Shown: positions 33,301 through 46,217, counted from the stretch's first letter. The stretch is 64,000 nt of DNA from Anaspis maculata (GCA_949128115.1 OX421963.1:84143602-84207601); one strand, 5' to 3'. A program made the numbers and translations. The notes: a model not told the origin generated them from the letters alone.

Positions 33301-33935
33301 TAGTGAGCATCCTGTTGCCGTTGCCTCCTAGTCGTGTTATCAGGAGCTCCATTGGGCCCCCTCACATCTTTCCATGGCTTTCGGAGCAGTAGTAGGCACC
33401 TTGTGTCTTAATAAATGATATTCGCAGCCTTATCAGGCTCCCTTGTCTCTCGAGTGAAGTTTATGGAGCCCTATACAATTGGTCCACATTTGCTTTTATT
33501 GGATTCCGGGATATCAGTGAACCCCCCTTTGCCTTCATTTGTTATATGACTCCCTTACGTGTTCCGAAGCCTTCGCTTGCGACGAATTGTCCACGGGACG
33601 AGTTACGAATTGTTCTAGCACCTCAGAGGTACTTTCTTCCCACAACCTAAACTAAGTATTCTGACCTAAGTTGTTAGTGGCATCTCATTTTCGCGCTTGT
33701 GATTTCTCGCTTTCTCTCTCTCTCTTAGATCAGATCAGTAAGTTTTGTGGTAAAAGGAAAGCACCTGATGTTTCCACGTTCCACGTTCCTATATATATAT
33801 GACGCTGATGTAGGTATACTTTGAACATGATAGACAGGTGGGAATGAGCTAACCATATAGCAAAAAAAATGTTCGAAAACTCACTTGTTCAGAGGAAAAA
33901 TCTGATTAAAATTAGTATACTAACTTGGCAACTTA

Positions 33936-36161
33936 GGGCTCGATATCAAGTTTCAGGCGTGAAGTTTGGGACGGCGTAACTCGCCAAATACAGCGGTTTG
34001 ATTGGTTGGTATCCGCCGTTGCTAAGGTAACCGCGCACTTACGGTGGTCTCAGCCCAAACTTGTAGCCCAGGCGTTTTAGATCAAAATTGCCTAAAACCT
34101 GGAAAAAAATAACGTTAGTCTGAAAATTGGTAGAACGCTTCAATTTTAACCCCTCACCACATACTGAAAATTCTAAAAAATCCTATGTCCGCTTCATCGA
34201 TTTTTGGCGGCAAAAAGGTGTAAGTGACAATAATTTAGAAACTATCTATTAGAATACGCGATTAAGCTTCGATACAGCTGAAAATTGCTGAAAATGGTCT
34301 TCTTGGCCAGTTGAACAACATATTGAAAATCTTAAAAAATCCTATATCCGCTTCATCATTTTTTAGCGGCAAAAAGGTATGAGTGACATTGCTTTGCAAA
34401 CTAGTAATTAAATCACGCCTTGAAGTTTCAATACAGCTGAAAATTGCTGAAAATGATCTCCTTGACCAGTTGAACAATATGTTGAAAGTCCTAAGAAATC
34501 CTACGTCCGATTCATACTTTTTTTCCAGCGGCAAAAAGGTATAAGTGACATTGTTTTAAAAACTATTCAATTAAACACGCGGTCAAGTTTTAATGCAGCT
34601 GAAAATTGCCAAAAATGGTCTTCTCTGTCAACTTAACAACATTGAATGTCCTGAAAAATACTATGTCCACTTCATCGGTTTTTGGCAGCAAAAAGGTTCG
34701 AGTGACATTGTGTCGGAAACTATAGATTGAAACATAAGTTGAAGTTTCAGCACAGCTGAATGATGTTGAAAAATAGTATCCTCTGTTAGTTAAATAACAT
34801 ACTAGAAGTCCTGAGAAATCCCGGTCCGCTTCATGTTTTTTGGCGGCAAAAATGAATAAGTGACATTATATTGTGAACTATTTTTTTGAAATACGGGTTG
34901 AAGTTTCAGTACAGCCGAAAATTGCTGAGAATGGTCTCCTTTGTTAGTTGACTGTACTAGGCCAAGTGGACTATTTCCAGCAATTTTCAACTGTATTGCA
35001 GCTTCAACACATAATTTGAACAATAGTTTCAATAGAAATGATCTTATACCTTTTCACCGCCAAAAGACGATGAAGCGGACATAGGATTTTTTGGGACTTT
35101 CAGTATGTTGTTCACATGATCGAGGAAACCAGTTCAAGCCATTTCCAGATGAATTGGAACTTCAACGCCTATTTCAATAAATAATAGTTTCCAAAACAAT
35201 GTCACTCATACCTTTTTTCCGCCAAAAAACGATGAAGCGAAGAGGGATTTCCCTAGTATTTTTAGTGTCCTGTACAACTGACCAAGGAGATCATTTTCAG
35301 CAATTTTTAGCTGTATCGAAACTTCAACCCGTATTTTAATAAATAGTAACAAAAGAAAATTTCACTTATACCTTTTTGCCGCCAGAAACTAATGAAGCGG
35401 AGAGAAGATTTTTTAGGACTTTCAATATGTTGCTCAACTAATCAAAGAGACCATTTTCAGCAATTTTCAGCTGTATCGAAACTTGACCGCCTGTTTGATT
35501 GAACAGTCTCCAAAACAATGTCACTTACACCTTTCTGCCGCCAAAAAACAATTAAGCGGACATAGGATTTCTTAGGACTCTCAGTATACTGCTCAACTGA
35601 CCGAAGAGACTCAATATTTCCACCTGTATCAAAATTTCAACCCGTATTTTATTAATTAGTGACAAAAAATGTCACTTATACCTTTCTGCAGCCAAAAAAC
35701 AATGGAACGGACATAGGATTTTTTAAAGACTTCTAGTTTGTTGTTCAACTGACAAAGGAGACCAGTTTTAGCAGTTTTCAGCTGTACTGAAGCTCCAACT
35801 CGTATTTAAATAAATAGTTTCCAAAATAATGTCATTTAAACGTTTTTGCCGCCAAAAACCAATGAAGCGGAGAGAGGATCTCTCAGAACTTTCAATATGT
35901 TGTTCAACTGACCGAGAAGATCATTTTCGAAAGTTTTCAGCTGTATTGAAACTCCAACGCCTATTTTGATGGATAGTTTCTGAAATAATGTCACTTACAC
36001 CTTTTTGCCGCCAAAAATCGATGAAGCGGACATAGGATTTTTTTTAGGACTTTCAGTATGGGGTTAAGGGGTTAAAGTGAAAGCGTTCCATCAATTTTCA
36101 GACTTACGTTATTTTTTTCCAGGTCAAAACCTAAAATGCCTTGGCTATTGGTATCGAGCCG
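33936..36161. mobile_element. 2.2-kb palindrome with arms of ~160-bp satellite units, TSD TTA
   Basis: The ends GGGCTCGATA and TATCGAGCC(G) are flanked by TTA at 33933-33935 and 36162-36164. Next to each end is a shared block with CTGGAAAAAAATAACGT. Inside, the left arm has about five direct units of about 160 bp (anchors AGCTGAAAATTGC at about 34277, 34436, 34598, 34755 and 34914). The right arm has about seven inverse units. Each unit also carries GGCGGCAAAAAGG and ATCCTATGTCCGCTTCAT. No proteins are encoded. A TTA duplication and a GGG start suggest PIF/Harbinger-like mobilisation, which is an inference. Confidence 0.8.
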
Positions 36162-36164
36162 TTA

Positions 36165-39100
36165 TATCGAAATTCAACAAATTTGAGAAATCACCAACAT
36201 GGGCAAAAAGGCCTCCGGTTGGACCCTTCCTTTAGACCTAGTGACACTTGGCTCCTCAATTTGGTACTACATGACCCTAATGAAGAGATATTCAAGGTGT
36301 ATTTGAGCTCACACGAATAACAAGTTGATATTCTGCTATTTTTTATCTTGATCCCTCCCTTTTCTATTCCAGCTTTCAGGGCTCTTGGTAACAGGCATCT
36401 TCGTATTTAGCAGGGCCCAAATACCCTAGAACATCTCATCATCAAAATATGTCTTATAAGATGCTTCTTGCGTATAAATTGTTAAATAGATCTATAGTCT
36501 ATTATTGGAAAAAATCTGAAATCGAGACAACAAACAATTTGTCCAAGTGAGCGTCAAAATGAGCATTAGACATGTCGGCGGACCTTCCAGATTGAAGAAT
36601 CTGCACTGATTCGTTTTTGTTGCTTGCATGATATCAGAGAAACTTGGAACAACTATACCGAGTGTAAGTATAAGTGCCTAAGATGGATGTACAAAAAAAA
36701 AAGAACAAAAGTATGGAGTTTGCAATCATCTCACAATAATATCTCGAAGAGTGCAATTTGTGTCGGACATCGCACACAAAAATGAAGAAACGCAACGGCA
36801 CCGCAGAGAAGGCCTAAAGGGTAACGCGAGTAATCACACGTGGTTTTCACTGTCACGTTCGAGTGACATGGCTAACTTGGCGAATTGCGGCAATCCAACG
36901 CGATACGTGTGGCTTGTCAAGGGTCACCTGATTAGATATGGACGAACGGAGGTCACACTGGTACGATTACGCTGGAACGTGTGTCGACTTGCCGTGCCGA
37001 AGATGAGCACGTCGCGGTTTATGACCGATTTCAAGACTATCAAAATCGACCGGAACTGATTCCCGCATTGCTTTTCTTCTCCATGCGTGCTTCTTCTTCT
37101 TCTTCTTTTTATTGCTAATATTTTTACAACCTCTTACGACAAACTAACGCAAGTGTAATCATTGCGACTTGTGTTGGCTTGTTTTGCCAGGGACTTCGAC
37201 GCTGCGTCAAGCAACGAGTTTCAGAAGATTCAGATTTGGACGATATACGGACGAGCCGGCACTGGTATTCAATAATCAAGGGAACGTAGGAAGTGTGCTC
37301 GCTTTGGCCTTATTTGTCGGAATACAATAGAACACCTCCAGATAGCGCTTGCGTGTGTGTTATGTGCACGAGTGCAAGTGACTCATGAATTAAAATATGA
37401 AAATGAGTGACAGTTGAACCACATCATAGGAGCGTTGGTTGCTGCAACAGTTTCGCAGCAGCACTCCGATGCTTGATGATGATGACGGAGGAAGACTTCC
37501 TCCTCCTTCACACACAAGGAAGGATAATCGCTGTTGTAATGTTCTATTATAATCTCAATGCCATCAATATTTCGGTTTATTACCGGCATATAAAACGGAT
37601 CACTCCTAGGTGGCGTTGGCGTGTGCGGGTGTAGTGGGAGACAACAAGTCATCAATTACGAAGAGATCTCGTGTGCTCGTTTACTTTTGTAAAAAGTTAA
37701 TAATTGGGTAATGGAGAGGCTGACACAAGCGGGCGATTATTTATAGGACGATGGGTGGATAGCAAGGAGCTTATTATTAGAGCGCGCCACCAATTATCAT
37801 TATAGAATTATGCAGTATGCAGTATTGAAGTGACAAATTTGCAAGCAGGTACCTAGGGAAAAAAAGCACGCCGCTTGCTAATTGAGCTTTCGATTCGCTC
37901 AGAGCCATATAAACGCTTCGGATGTGCTTTTACGGGTAGCCGGGTTCGTCTATAATAGGAAGGTGTACCAACAGCGTGTATCAAGACGTTAGCGTGAGAT
38001 GATGGGAGAATTTGAAAAGTGACCTATCACTTTGAGAAATGGATCTTTAAATTTGACGGAATAACTTTTGTGTTGTGAACAATTTGTCAGTTAGCCGATA
38101 ATTACTTCTCTTGTTATCTAAGCGTGAGATTGTTCCATCACTGTTGTTAATTATTATGTCAAATTTTAAACTTGCCCGTTAGCTTTGCTGCAGCTTAGCG
38201 CGCCGCTTCTTCGGTATATACGAACCTACCTAGTATAGTATCCGCTTTATTCTTCACGGGAAATTACTGGCAAATTTTAGGGATCCGTCGTTTGAATTCA
38301 TTGTCTTTTTTCTCCGGTACAAAACCTCTGAGGTGTCTGCAGTTATCAGGTCAATTGGTTCTAATTGGACATCGCTTAGAGGAAACATGTGCAAGATGTC
38401 GTGGGAACCAGGTGGGACATGTCAGGTAAATTGGTGAAAGAGAAATAATAGAGAGTGTCGGTGGATTACTGCAGAGGTAAGTACAGCAGAAGGCGATGGA
38501 TGGATTACTCACTGATGTAGTTTGAACAGCGCTGGACGCTCCGGTTAATCGATTAGGGCAAGTCTTGCATAATCATCCAATCAACCCATTCCATGATTTT
38601 TTTTTCATTCTTGCTGAATCATTCGGTAGCACCTACAGTTCTAGTTCTATTTTAGTGATTAGTAGCGACAATTCACCAAGTTCTAAAAGGTCATCAGAGT
38701 TCAAAATCTTCGTCGTTTTATCAAACTCACACGCTTAAGACAATACCGACCTGTTGAATAACATATCGACGTGCGAATCAAAGAACATCGTAAGTCGATT
38801 TTGGGCGAAATTGAGTTATTGCATGGATCCTGATCAGAAAAATGAGCTCTTTCCAACAGTCTCGGCAGTTTTTTTCTAAAAATTTTATTCACTGAGATAT
38901 AAGAAATACAATAACATCGTAACTTTTTTCCTGCTCCAGTATCATCGTATGTAAAGATGCGATATAACTGCACTCCGACATTGTCGTTCAGTAGTATACG
39001 TGTGAGATACGATGATATTATTCTCAAATATCTTTACCTACCCCTACCATGATGTAGGTAGTGGGTACCGTTATGAGTGTTGGCTCTTTTCTCGGCTATT

Positions 39101-39226
39101 TCGGTATAATTTGAAGATAGCATATTGGTACCTACTGTGTGCTATGAGTGGAAGCTCAGCGCCCTCAGCGCAGAAACTTGCAGGATGATGCCCGCTATTA
39201 CTGATTGCAGATTGGTTACCTACTTA
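36165..39226. other. Non-coding stretch, possibly unique sequence
   Basis: No recognised gene. A (CTT)n run lies at 37088-37113. Open frames at 36751-37059 and around 37383-37655 have no family resemblance or conserved partner, and the last two are opposed frames over the same bases. A short block near 38766 recurs inverted near 43486. Confidence 0.45.
38766..38800. repeat. Short block recurring inverted at 43486-43522
   Basis: CGACGTGCGAATCAAAGAAC and the following CATCGTAAGTCGAT occur here and, inverted, at 43486-43522. A second shared word, ATCATCGTATGTAA, is found near 38942 and, in direct orientation, near 43238. The relationship (one dispersed family or element ends) is unclear. Confidence 0.55.
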
Positions 39227-39362
39227 TGGTGCGATTCTCTAAAAAATTACATTCCATAAAGGTTTTGTTACGTTGTTATTATCTAGGCAACAGCCAATGG
39301 CCGACACGAATTTTTACATAACAGAGCGTTTATGGAATGTTATTTTTTACAGAATAGCACTA
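39227..39362. mobile_element. ~136-bp hairpin MITE
   Basis: The ends TGGTGCGATTCTCTAAAAAA and the inverse of TAGTGCTATTCTGTAAAAAA extend into a shared ACATTCCATAAA block. The target duplication is ambiguous (TTA or TA). No coding capacity. Confidence 0.65.
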
Positions 39363-39811
39363 TAAGGCTGTAGATATACGCAGAGTATCAATATTCCTCC
39401 TCAAAAATTGAGATAAAGAGATATAGAGATTTTGATGGGATTCCATCGAATGGTTTTCGTCCACCTTGTTTCCGTTTGGATTAAGTACCCCACATTTTTC
39501 TAGAAGCCCAATAGCCCTAAAACACTAGAAAAGTTTCTAAAGGATTACTGGGTCATTTTTTGACAAACGAAAAAATTATCAACTATTTTATAATTTTGAA
39601 AGACGTAGAAAATTGAGCATAGAGCCGTTTTTTGAAAAAAATTGTCAACAAAAAAGAACAATTTTTTTTCCCACATAATCTAAAAAACGCTCTGTACTCA
39701 ATTTTATAATACATCAGTATACCGTTTAAAAAAATTGAGTTTTCATCCCCATTCTTGAGGGAGAAATCCTCAAAATTATTTTGACCTGCTGAGAATTAAT
39801 ACAGCCGTGAG

Positions 39812-40131
39812 GACGGAGTTGAATTGGTGAAATAGATCGGTGCGAAATCAATCGCTGTGGGTTTATTCCTTGGCCGAATCTCACTATTTTGGTCTCTTTC
39901 AAAAACTACAGGGATGCAGTTCGGTTTGAGCCCATTGGCATTTCCAAAAACAAAAACAAACTTTTTTATTTTTTTATTTTGGAAATGTCAATGGGCTCAA
40001 CTTGAACCAAAGTACCTACGTCCTTGTAGCTTTCGAAAGAGACCAAAATGGTAAAATTCTGTCAAGGAATAAGCACGCAGCGATTGATTTCGCAACGCTT
40101 ATTTTACCAATATGACTCCGTCCTTGACTCA
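39812..40131. mobile_element. ~320-bp palindromic miniature element, copy 1
   Basis: The ends GGACGGAGT and its inverse bound near-symmetrical arms that share GCGAAATCAATCGCTG and TTTGAGCCCATTGGCATTTC. The loop is short and T-rich. A diverged second copy lies at 41041-41308. Confidence 0.7.
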
Positions 40132-41040
40132 AACTTTCTTACTGAAATTACGGAGGAAATTACGAACAAGAAAATCAAAATCAATGTTTCTATTCATTTG
40201 AAACGAGATTAAAAATTTGGTATAACCCGTTCACTTTTTATTTTCAGCAAAATGACTTTTTGTACCAATAATTATCAAATACCGAAACGCACTATAGGTA
40301 CCTAACGGATGATTCAGGCGAGATTTCACTAACTACCTACTCAGCGATGGAACCATAAATTCCAAGTGTCGTAGTGGCTGTTTATGAACCAAGCTCACCC
40401 CATCTGGGTCACAAAATTATGTATTGTACTCGTATAGGATGCTTGCTGTCGCTTTCTTTCACTACCAAACTCGTCATGCCATCGCATTCACAGGTCGGGT
40501 ATGGGGCAGTTTTATTAGATAGTTGTAGTAAAGTCGAAAGCCGCCCAAATAATACAAAGACATTTCGACCAAACAAAACTGATAACCGTAGGAAAACTTT
40601 AGGTATCGACCTATAGTATGCATTAGCAGTACTCGGCTAGAAATAATGTTACAAAAACTTATGATAATCTTTCACTCTATCTACAGGCCATTTAGGCATT
40701 TGGCTGACTTTCTCTACTGCCCATTCACAGCGAAGTTAAAGAAATAAGGATGAAGAGACCTTCAGTCGTAGGTTGTTAGATTGGGATAGAAAAGGAATGC
40801 GTCCACTGTTCATTGAAACTGAAAACTTTCTAACTGATGGAGATGGTAAAAAATTTGCCGGGTGTTTTTAACTCATTCAAGTCATCTGGGTATGTCCTAC
40901 AAAATGTGATATCTAGGTATTATAATTCCATCTAGCCGTCCTAAAAAAAACATAATAAACCAATAAAACATATCTCACTCTCATCTGCATCGTAAACTAA
41001 CCCATTGATGAATCAGATATTGTAAAAAATATCTGATTCA

Positions 41041-41308
41041 GGACGGAGTCATATTGGTAAAATAAGCGTTGCGAAATCAATCCCAGTGGGTTTATTCCGT
41101 TTATTCCTTGACCGATTCTTACCATTTAGATCTCTTTCAAAAGCTACAAGCATGGAGGTCGAGATGTAGGTACTTTGGTTTGAGCCCATTGGCATTTCCA
41201 AAATCCAAAAATAATTTTTTTGATTTTTGGATTTTGGAAATGCCGATGGGTTCAAACCAAAGTACATCCTCGTAGCTTTCGAAAGAGACCAAAATGGTAA
41301 GAATCGGA
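41041..41308. mobile_element. Same miniature family, copy 2, right end missing
   Basis: The left end GGACGGAGTCATATTGG and the central GAGCCCATTGGCATTTCC palindrome are present. The right arm stops after AAAATGGTAAGAATCGG without the terminal repeat. Confidence 0.65.
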
Positions 41309-41352
41309 ATGCACTGGAACGACTTCCTATTTCATAGACGGATAACGGTTTT

Positions 41353-41683
41353 AATGGAGTATTATACTAAAAATTTTTTTTTATTGAAATGGAAACTACA
41401 TTGAAAAATAATTGACCCGTGTTTTTTTATTCAGTCAAAAACCGTACCGTTTGGGCGCAATAAATAAATAACATCAACTAGTTCTGACGTCACAGCGAGT
41501 CACCGCCTATACTGTCTGTGTAAATGACGTCAGAAATAGGCAGAATATAGGAATTTCGTTTATTTATTGCGGCCAAACGATACGATTTTTGGCTGAATAA
41601 AAAAATACGGGTCAGTTATTTTTCAATATAGTTTCTGATTCCATCGAAAAAAAGGAAATTTTTCAAAAGTATAATACTCTATT
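41353..41683. mobile_element. ~330-bp palindromic miniature element
   Basis: Inverse arms begin with AGTATTATACT-type ends and share a GACCCGTGTTTTTTTATTC-like block and GCAATAAATAAAT. Two TGACGTCA-like words lie near the centre. No coding capacity, and the target site is unclear. Confidence 0.65.
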
Positions 41684-42449
41684 GCAATGCTCACCAGCTC
41701 ATTTTATTAAGATTAATTCTGTGAGTCTTGTGTTTTCAAGTTTCTTGACTGTCTTGACAGTTCTTACCTATAATTAATACTCAATAAGTTCAATACTAAA
41801 GTCATCATCTGTATTCTTAGGGCGACTTCGACCAAAAGGCCTTTAAATCGAAACTGGTAATTTTCTTTCAATTAGCGTTCAGAAATTTCACTCCAAATCT
41901 CCATATAAACAGGTAAATGGAAAGAATAAAACCTATCACAGCCGACGACAGTCAAATTTCACGCGCGCCATCAGAGTAGAGTTTTAATTTGACGAGAATT
42001 TTTTTTTTTAGGGTGAACTCTCTACAGTATTTTTGACGATAAGTCCGAGTGATTTTCCAAAAGAAAAAACTTCAGCCAAAGATGAAGCTGCAAATTTTTA
42101 AGCAATTTTCACTTCACCAACTTCGGCTCCACATGTTTCATGGAAAAATCACTCGAACCTGTCATGCATAGTACCTACTGTAGAAAATCCATCAAGAGAA
42201 AAAGGATTTTTTCTGGTCAAATAAAGGCCCCACAGTGTTTTGAATATCTTTGCTGCGATATCGGTTTTTCTCTGATTTTTTTTCTGTGCGCCTGTTCATT
42301 TGAAGATATGAAGTGAATCCTGAAACGCCAGTAAAAAAAAATCACCGGCTTCGATTTAGATGCCTTCTAGTCGGAGTCACTCCAGGCGTAGGTACATAAG
42401 ACTCTCATGTTGAGAAATATACGTATATAATTATTCACCCATCTTTGTA

Positions 42450-43010
42450 CAAGGTTCACGTATGAATTAGCCCCCCCCCCTGGACAGTTCCCCTTGATTT
42501 CGAAAATGGAAAACGATTCTCACATGATTTTTTCTGTAGTTTTCTTATCTGTCCACAAATTTCTTTTGTGGTAGGTTTATTGCTTACAGGGTGAAACATT
42601 CGAAATTTGAATTTTTTCTCACATTGAACACCCTGTATCTGATTATGAGAATCGATTCCGTCTTTCATCCTAATAGTGAATTTATATCACACTTGGGATA
42701 TTATGTGATGAAACACATGCGCAAAAGTTCGCTAAAGTTCGATATTTTTGAAAATTCTTCAATTTTTTTACATGTCTTTTTTTTTCGATTTACCTATCAA
42801 GTGTGAAATATATATTCATAATCAGGATGAGGAGTATGGGAACAAATTCCGATAATGCACCCTGTAAGCTACATACCACAGAGAATTTTTGAATTGGTGG
42901 ATAGATCCGAAACGTACGGGAAAATCATGTAGGAATCGTTTTTCAGTTTTAAAATCATGTTTAATCGGAATTCTTTAGTGGAGGGGTATAATTCATACGT
43001 GAACACCCTG
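42450..43010. mobile_element. 561-bp palindromic element, TA target site
   Basis: The ends CAAGGTTCACGTATGAATTA and the inverse of CAGGGTGTTCACGTATGAAT are flanked by TA (42448-42449 and 43011-43012). The arms also share GATTCTCACATGATTTT and CTTACAGGGTG. The left arm has a run of C. The centre resembles part of the 16182-16758 insertion (GTGTGAAATATAT, AATCAGGATGAG). Confidence 0.7.
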
Positions 43011-43012
43011 TA

Positions 43013-44241
43013 CTTACCACAATACCATAACCGACGCGTTAAACCATTTATGGCCTGCCGAAACAAGCAATAAACATTCGTTTTGGTGAGATTCTGATAT
43101 TCCGCTCCTTTCTGACAAACACATTAAATACTCACATCCACCAAGCCTCACCCGCTCACGCAACTTTTCCCACTCATCCAGGAAAAGATTATCGTAACAT
43201 TCTTAGCCTCATCAGAGAGACCAACCACCTTATTCGATATCATCGTATGTAAGGATACGCTCAAATCGTGGCCCTCAATCTGACAATTTGTTTCTCTGAT
43301 ATCATCGTAAGTCAGGAAACACCGTTTTCTCATCAATATTGCCAATTTTTCTCTCCACCGTTTAAAACTAGTCTATAAATAATTCAATCTTACCAAGTGT
43401 CAAGTCTTTATTTTGAACAGGACAAAAGTTATGAATTTTTAAAGTTGAAAATCTTCTTTGCGCTCTCCTGAAAAGTAGCATTTATCGACTTACGATGTTC
43501 TTTGATTCGCACGTCGATATATCACACCAGCACACATCCCAACAGTGAGAATATGAGGCGCCCAGTGCCTAATAATTGAAACCTTTTGTTCGTCACGTCA
43601 CTTTCGGGAAGCGCTTTCTTTCAGAGCCGACATTGGCTTTCAAACCTCGCTTTATGTTCGCATCTCGGCTTGTGACAAGTGACCTGTCTGTTCTAGTCGC
43701 CGATTATTTTTTCAACCCGTCATTTTTCCAAGACACGTGTGGAAAAGCCTAATGGTACAATTATACCAAACAGCCTACGTAGAAGTTGTTCCACTGAATG
43801 TCGCACTTGACGTGTGATATATCTGACGCTCTCTATGGACGGTCGTTCCATGCAGCAGTTCTCGTGTTTTCTTTAAGTAAAGCAACAGCATCGATTAGGC
43901 TGCGTTCTTAATGCAAGGAAACGGGACGAGCATCATCATCAATCATGGATGGGGCTGAAGTCGTTGATGGAATTCAGGAATTCAAACTTACAGAAACTTA
44001 GGAACTCGCAGGGGTTGCAAGTAATTGAACCAATTATTTGAAACGGAACTGTATTTCTTGGAGACTTCAACTGGGGAGTAGGCCACAAATCTGTACAATT
44101 GGCGGATGAGCTGCTCGCGAAATGCCTAGGTTCGACGCAAAGCTGCTGATGGATTTTTCTAGAGCCCTTGCGGTTAGACTAGCAATACTGGAATAAAAAG
44201 AGAACAAACACGCAAATACAAATAAATAATGCGCCTCTTAC
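43013..44241. other. Stretch without a recognised gene
   Basis: Includes the 43486-43522 block shared with 38766-38800. Otherwise nothing is recognised. Confidence 0.4.
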
Positions 44242-44477
44242 CGTGGGTTCCACCAAAATATTCAACCAGCTGATAGCTAACTCGAGATTTCTTTTGATGG
44301 ATTTTGGCCAAATGATCAATGTAAATTCAGGTTTTATGCTAAGTAAATCACGAAAGGGTGGTATACTTGCGATTTAACATATTTTCCATAATGAATCTAC
44401 CAGCATTGACCAGAAAAAAATCTGTTTAAACTCGGTTTAGCTTAAACCGCTCTCAAATTTTTTGGTGGAACCCGTGG
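44242..44477. mobile_element. 236-bp MITE, TA target site
   Basis: The ends CCGTGGGTTCCACCAAAA and the inverse of CCACGGGTTCCACCAAAA are flanked by TA on both sides. The interior is AT-rich and non-coding. Confidence 0.75.
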
Positions 44478-44902
44478 TAAGGGCCATATAGCGGGCACCT
44501 CGCATTTTTATACTGGAATAGTTGAGACTAGGGCTGTAGCTGAGAACGCACGATAATTCGTCACCTTGGATAAGAACTAGCCCAATTCCATTTTTGCCAA
44601 AAATCGGGTTTTTAATGCAACATGTTATTCAGATGATTGCGGATCCAGTAGAGAAGTATCCTAAGTCCTTAGACACCCTTCAAGGTAGACAACTCAATAA
44701 ACAAAATGATTCTAACTTGCCTATTTCTAATTATTTTGGTTAAGAAGTAGCCTAAGTGTAAATTTTGACATACCAAAGAGTGCACACGCGGACATAGACT
44801 AGACGCTTCAACGCAGAGCTAATGGTGAGCTAATGGCACTATACTATGTCCAAAAATTATGTAGTTCGGATACTTTATAATATATGTTCAAAAAAAGTCT
44901 TA

Positions 44903-45135
44903 GGCCCGTATTCATAGTTGGATCTCATAAATATATAAAATGGTCTTACGACCATGTTTATTTGGACACAGGCTTGAACCAAGATGGTTTTATACATACA
45001 GTTATCATCTGGTGAATATTTTATAACATAATCAAATACTCCTACATCTTCTTAAGGTTGTGTTTGGGAGAAATCAGCGTATCAAAATTGAATAAGGTTG
45101 TCTTAAGACATAAGATCTGACTATGAATACGGGGC
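44903..45135. mobile_element. 233-bp MITE, TA target site
   Basis: The ends GGCCCGTATTCATAGT and the inverse of GCCCCGTATTCATAGT are followed by shared GGATCT or CAGATCT words. TA lies outside both ends. Confidence 0.75.
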
Positions 45136-45300
45136 TAAGTCCATTATTTTTCGAAAAAAATACACTTCATCGAAAATTACTATGTCAAGTAAACCAACAC
45201 TCCTTGAAACATATTCCTGATTTTTTCATATTCTTCGTCGCCGTCATTGCGAACAAAAACAATGAAACGACTCTCCTGTGAAATTTACTTTTTGGACTTA

Positions 45301-45797
45301 ACCTTCCCGTTACCATGTGGGGTACCTCAAGTATCCCAGAGCAGTTTTTCTCGGATATTTTCTGAACAGATTTTTTCTGGAGCATATCCTTCAAGGTAAT
45401 CTTCAAAGATATACTAACGATTCATTCACCGTAGTCATTTTGATTTTTTTTTTTTCGAAAAAAACATCAAGTTTGTGCGTTTTTAGAGGGAAATTGACGA
45501 CTTCTCGTGCCTAGAATGTAGGATAGATTCGTGTTGAGCATTTTTCTCAACATATCCTTCCGTGAAGTCATGAAAGAATATTAGTAATGGCCCGTGAAAT
45601 GTTTTTGTACAAATTTTGTTGTTATTTTCCTTTGTTTCCAGAATAGACATCAAATTTTGTTCATTTGTTTGTCACCTTGATAATGTAAGTCTTGTTTTAC
45701 CTAAAAATTACAAAAAATGCCGTTTTATTGACAGAAACTCATGGGGTACCCCACATGGTAAACCGCGTTGATCGGAGAACATGGGAACGGGAAAGGT
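45301..45797. mobile_element. 497-bp MITE, TA target site
   Basis: The ends ACCTTCCCGTT and the inverse of ACCTTTCCCGTT are flanked by TA (45299-45300 and 45798-45799). A second inverted block, TTACCATGTGGGGTACC, lies just inside, immediately adjacent on the left and about 35 bases further in on the right. Confidence 0.7.
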
Positions 45798-45799
45798 TA

Positions 45800-46203
45800 G
45801 GCTAGTTCTTATCTAGGGTAGCGAATTATCGATGATCAAAAATGCAAACAGTTTAATGCATAATGCTAATTCATTTGTTATCAAGAAAGTGAGACATGAA
45901 CACTAAGAAGAAATACTCTCGCCCTCTGGACGTCACGCAGTGGACAGACCAGCAATCACTTGCTCAGCTACCAGCCTCCGGTTCTGGTCGTCCGTCTGGA
46001 CCCGGAGCTTAACATTCCTCAAGGGGCCCTCGCCCACTTCTTGGCCGGACGTGGCCCTTCTTTAGTCCGCAGATACTCTCGGCAGTCCCAGCCGATTGCA
46101 TGGTAAAATGGCTCCAAGCGAGCGTTCAGACTTACTTCCAAGCCGGAACTTGAGAGCCGGAGCATGAATTTCTAATAAAACTAATGTAATTTTGGGAATT
46201 TGG
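45800..46203. other. GC-richer stretch, origin unclear
   Basis: A GC-richer block (45920-46170) differs from the AT-rich surroundings and is interrupted at its right by the LINE insertion at 46218. It continues past 47241. It could be the untranslated tail of another retrotransposon, but I see no protein to prove it. Confidence 0.35.
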
Positions 46204-46217
46204 GCGGGTTGAATGAT

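Larger units (their letters stand above)
30430..33560. repeat. Degenerate GAGCCC minisatellite, interrupted by a foldback
   Basis: A diverged tandem array of units of about 40-45 bp is built on GGAGCCCTAGTGAGCCCCCTT with TTGTG or TTATG linkers. A higher-order pattern of roughly 200 bp marks some blocks (TTGCCTTCTTGTATTATCC and relatives). It runs from 30430 to 31536 and resumes in the same orientation at 33303-33560. Open frames inside it (for example 30432-30740, minus strand) are by-products of the repeat. Confidence 0.75.

Noticed and set aside
36751..37059. 102-codon plus-strand open frame
   Set aside because: No motif, no splice context and no conserved partner; probably chance.
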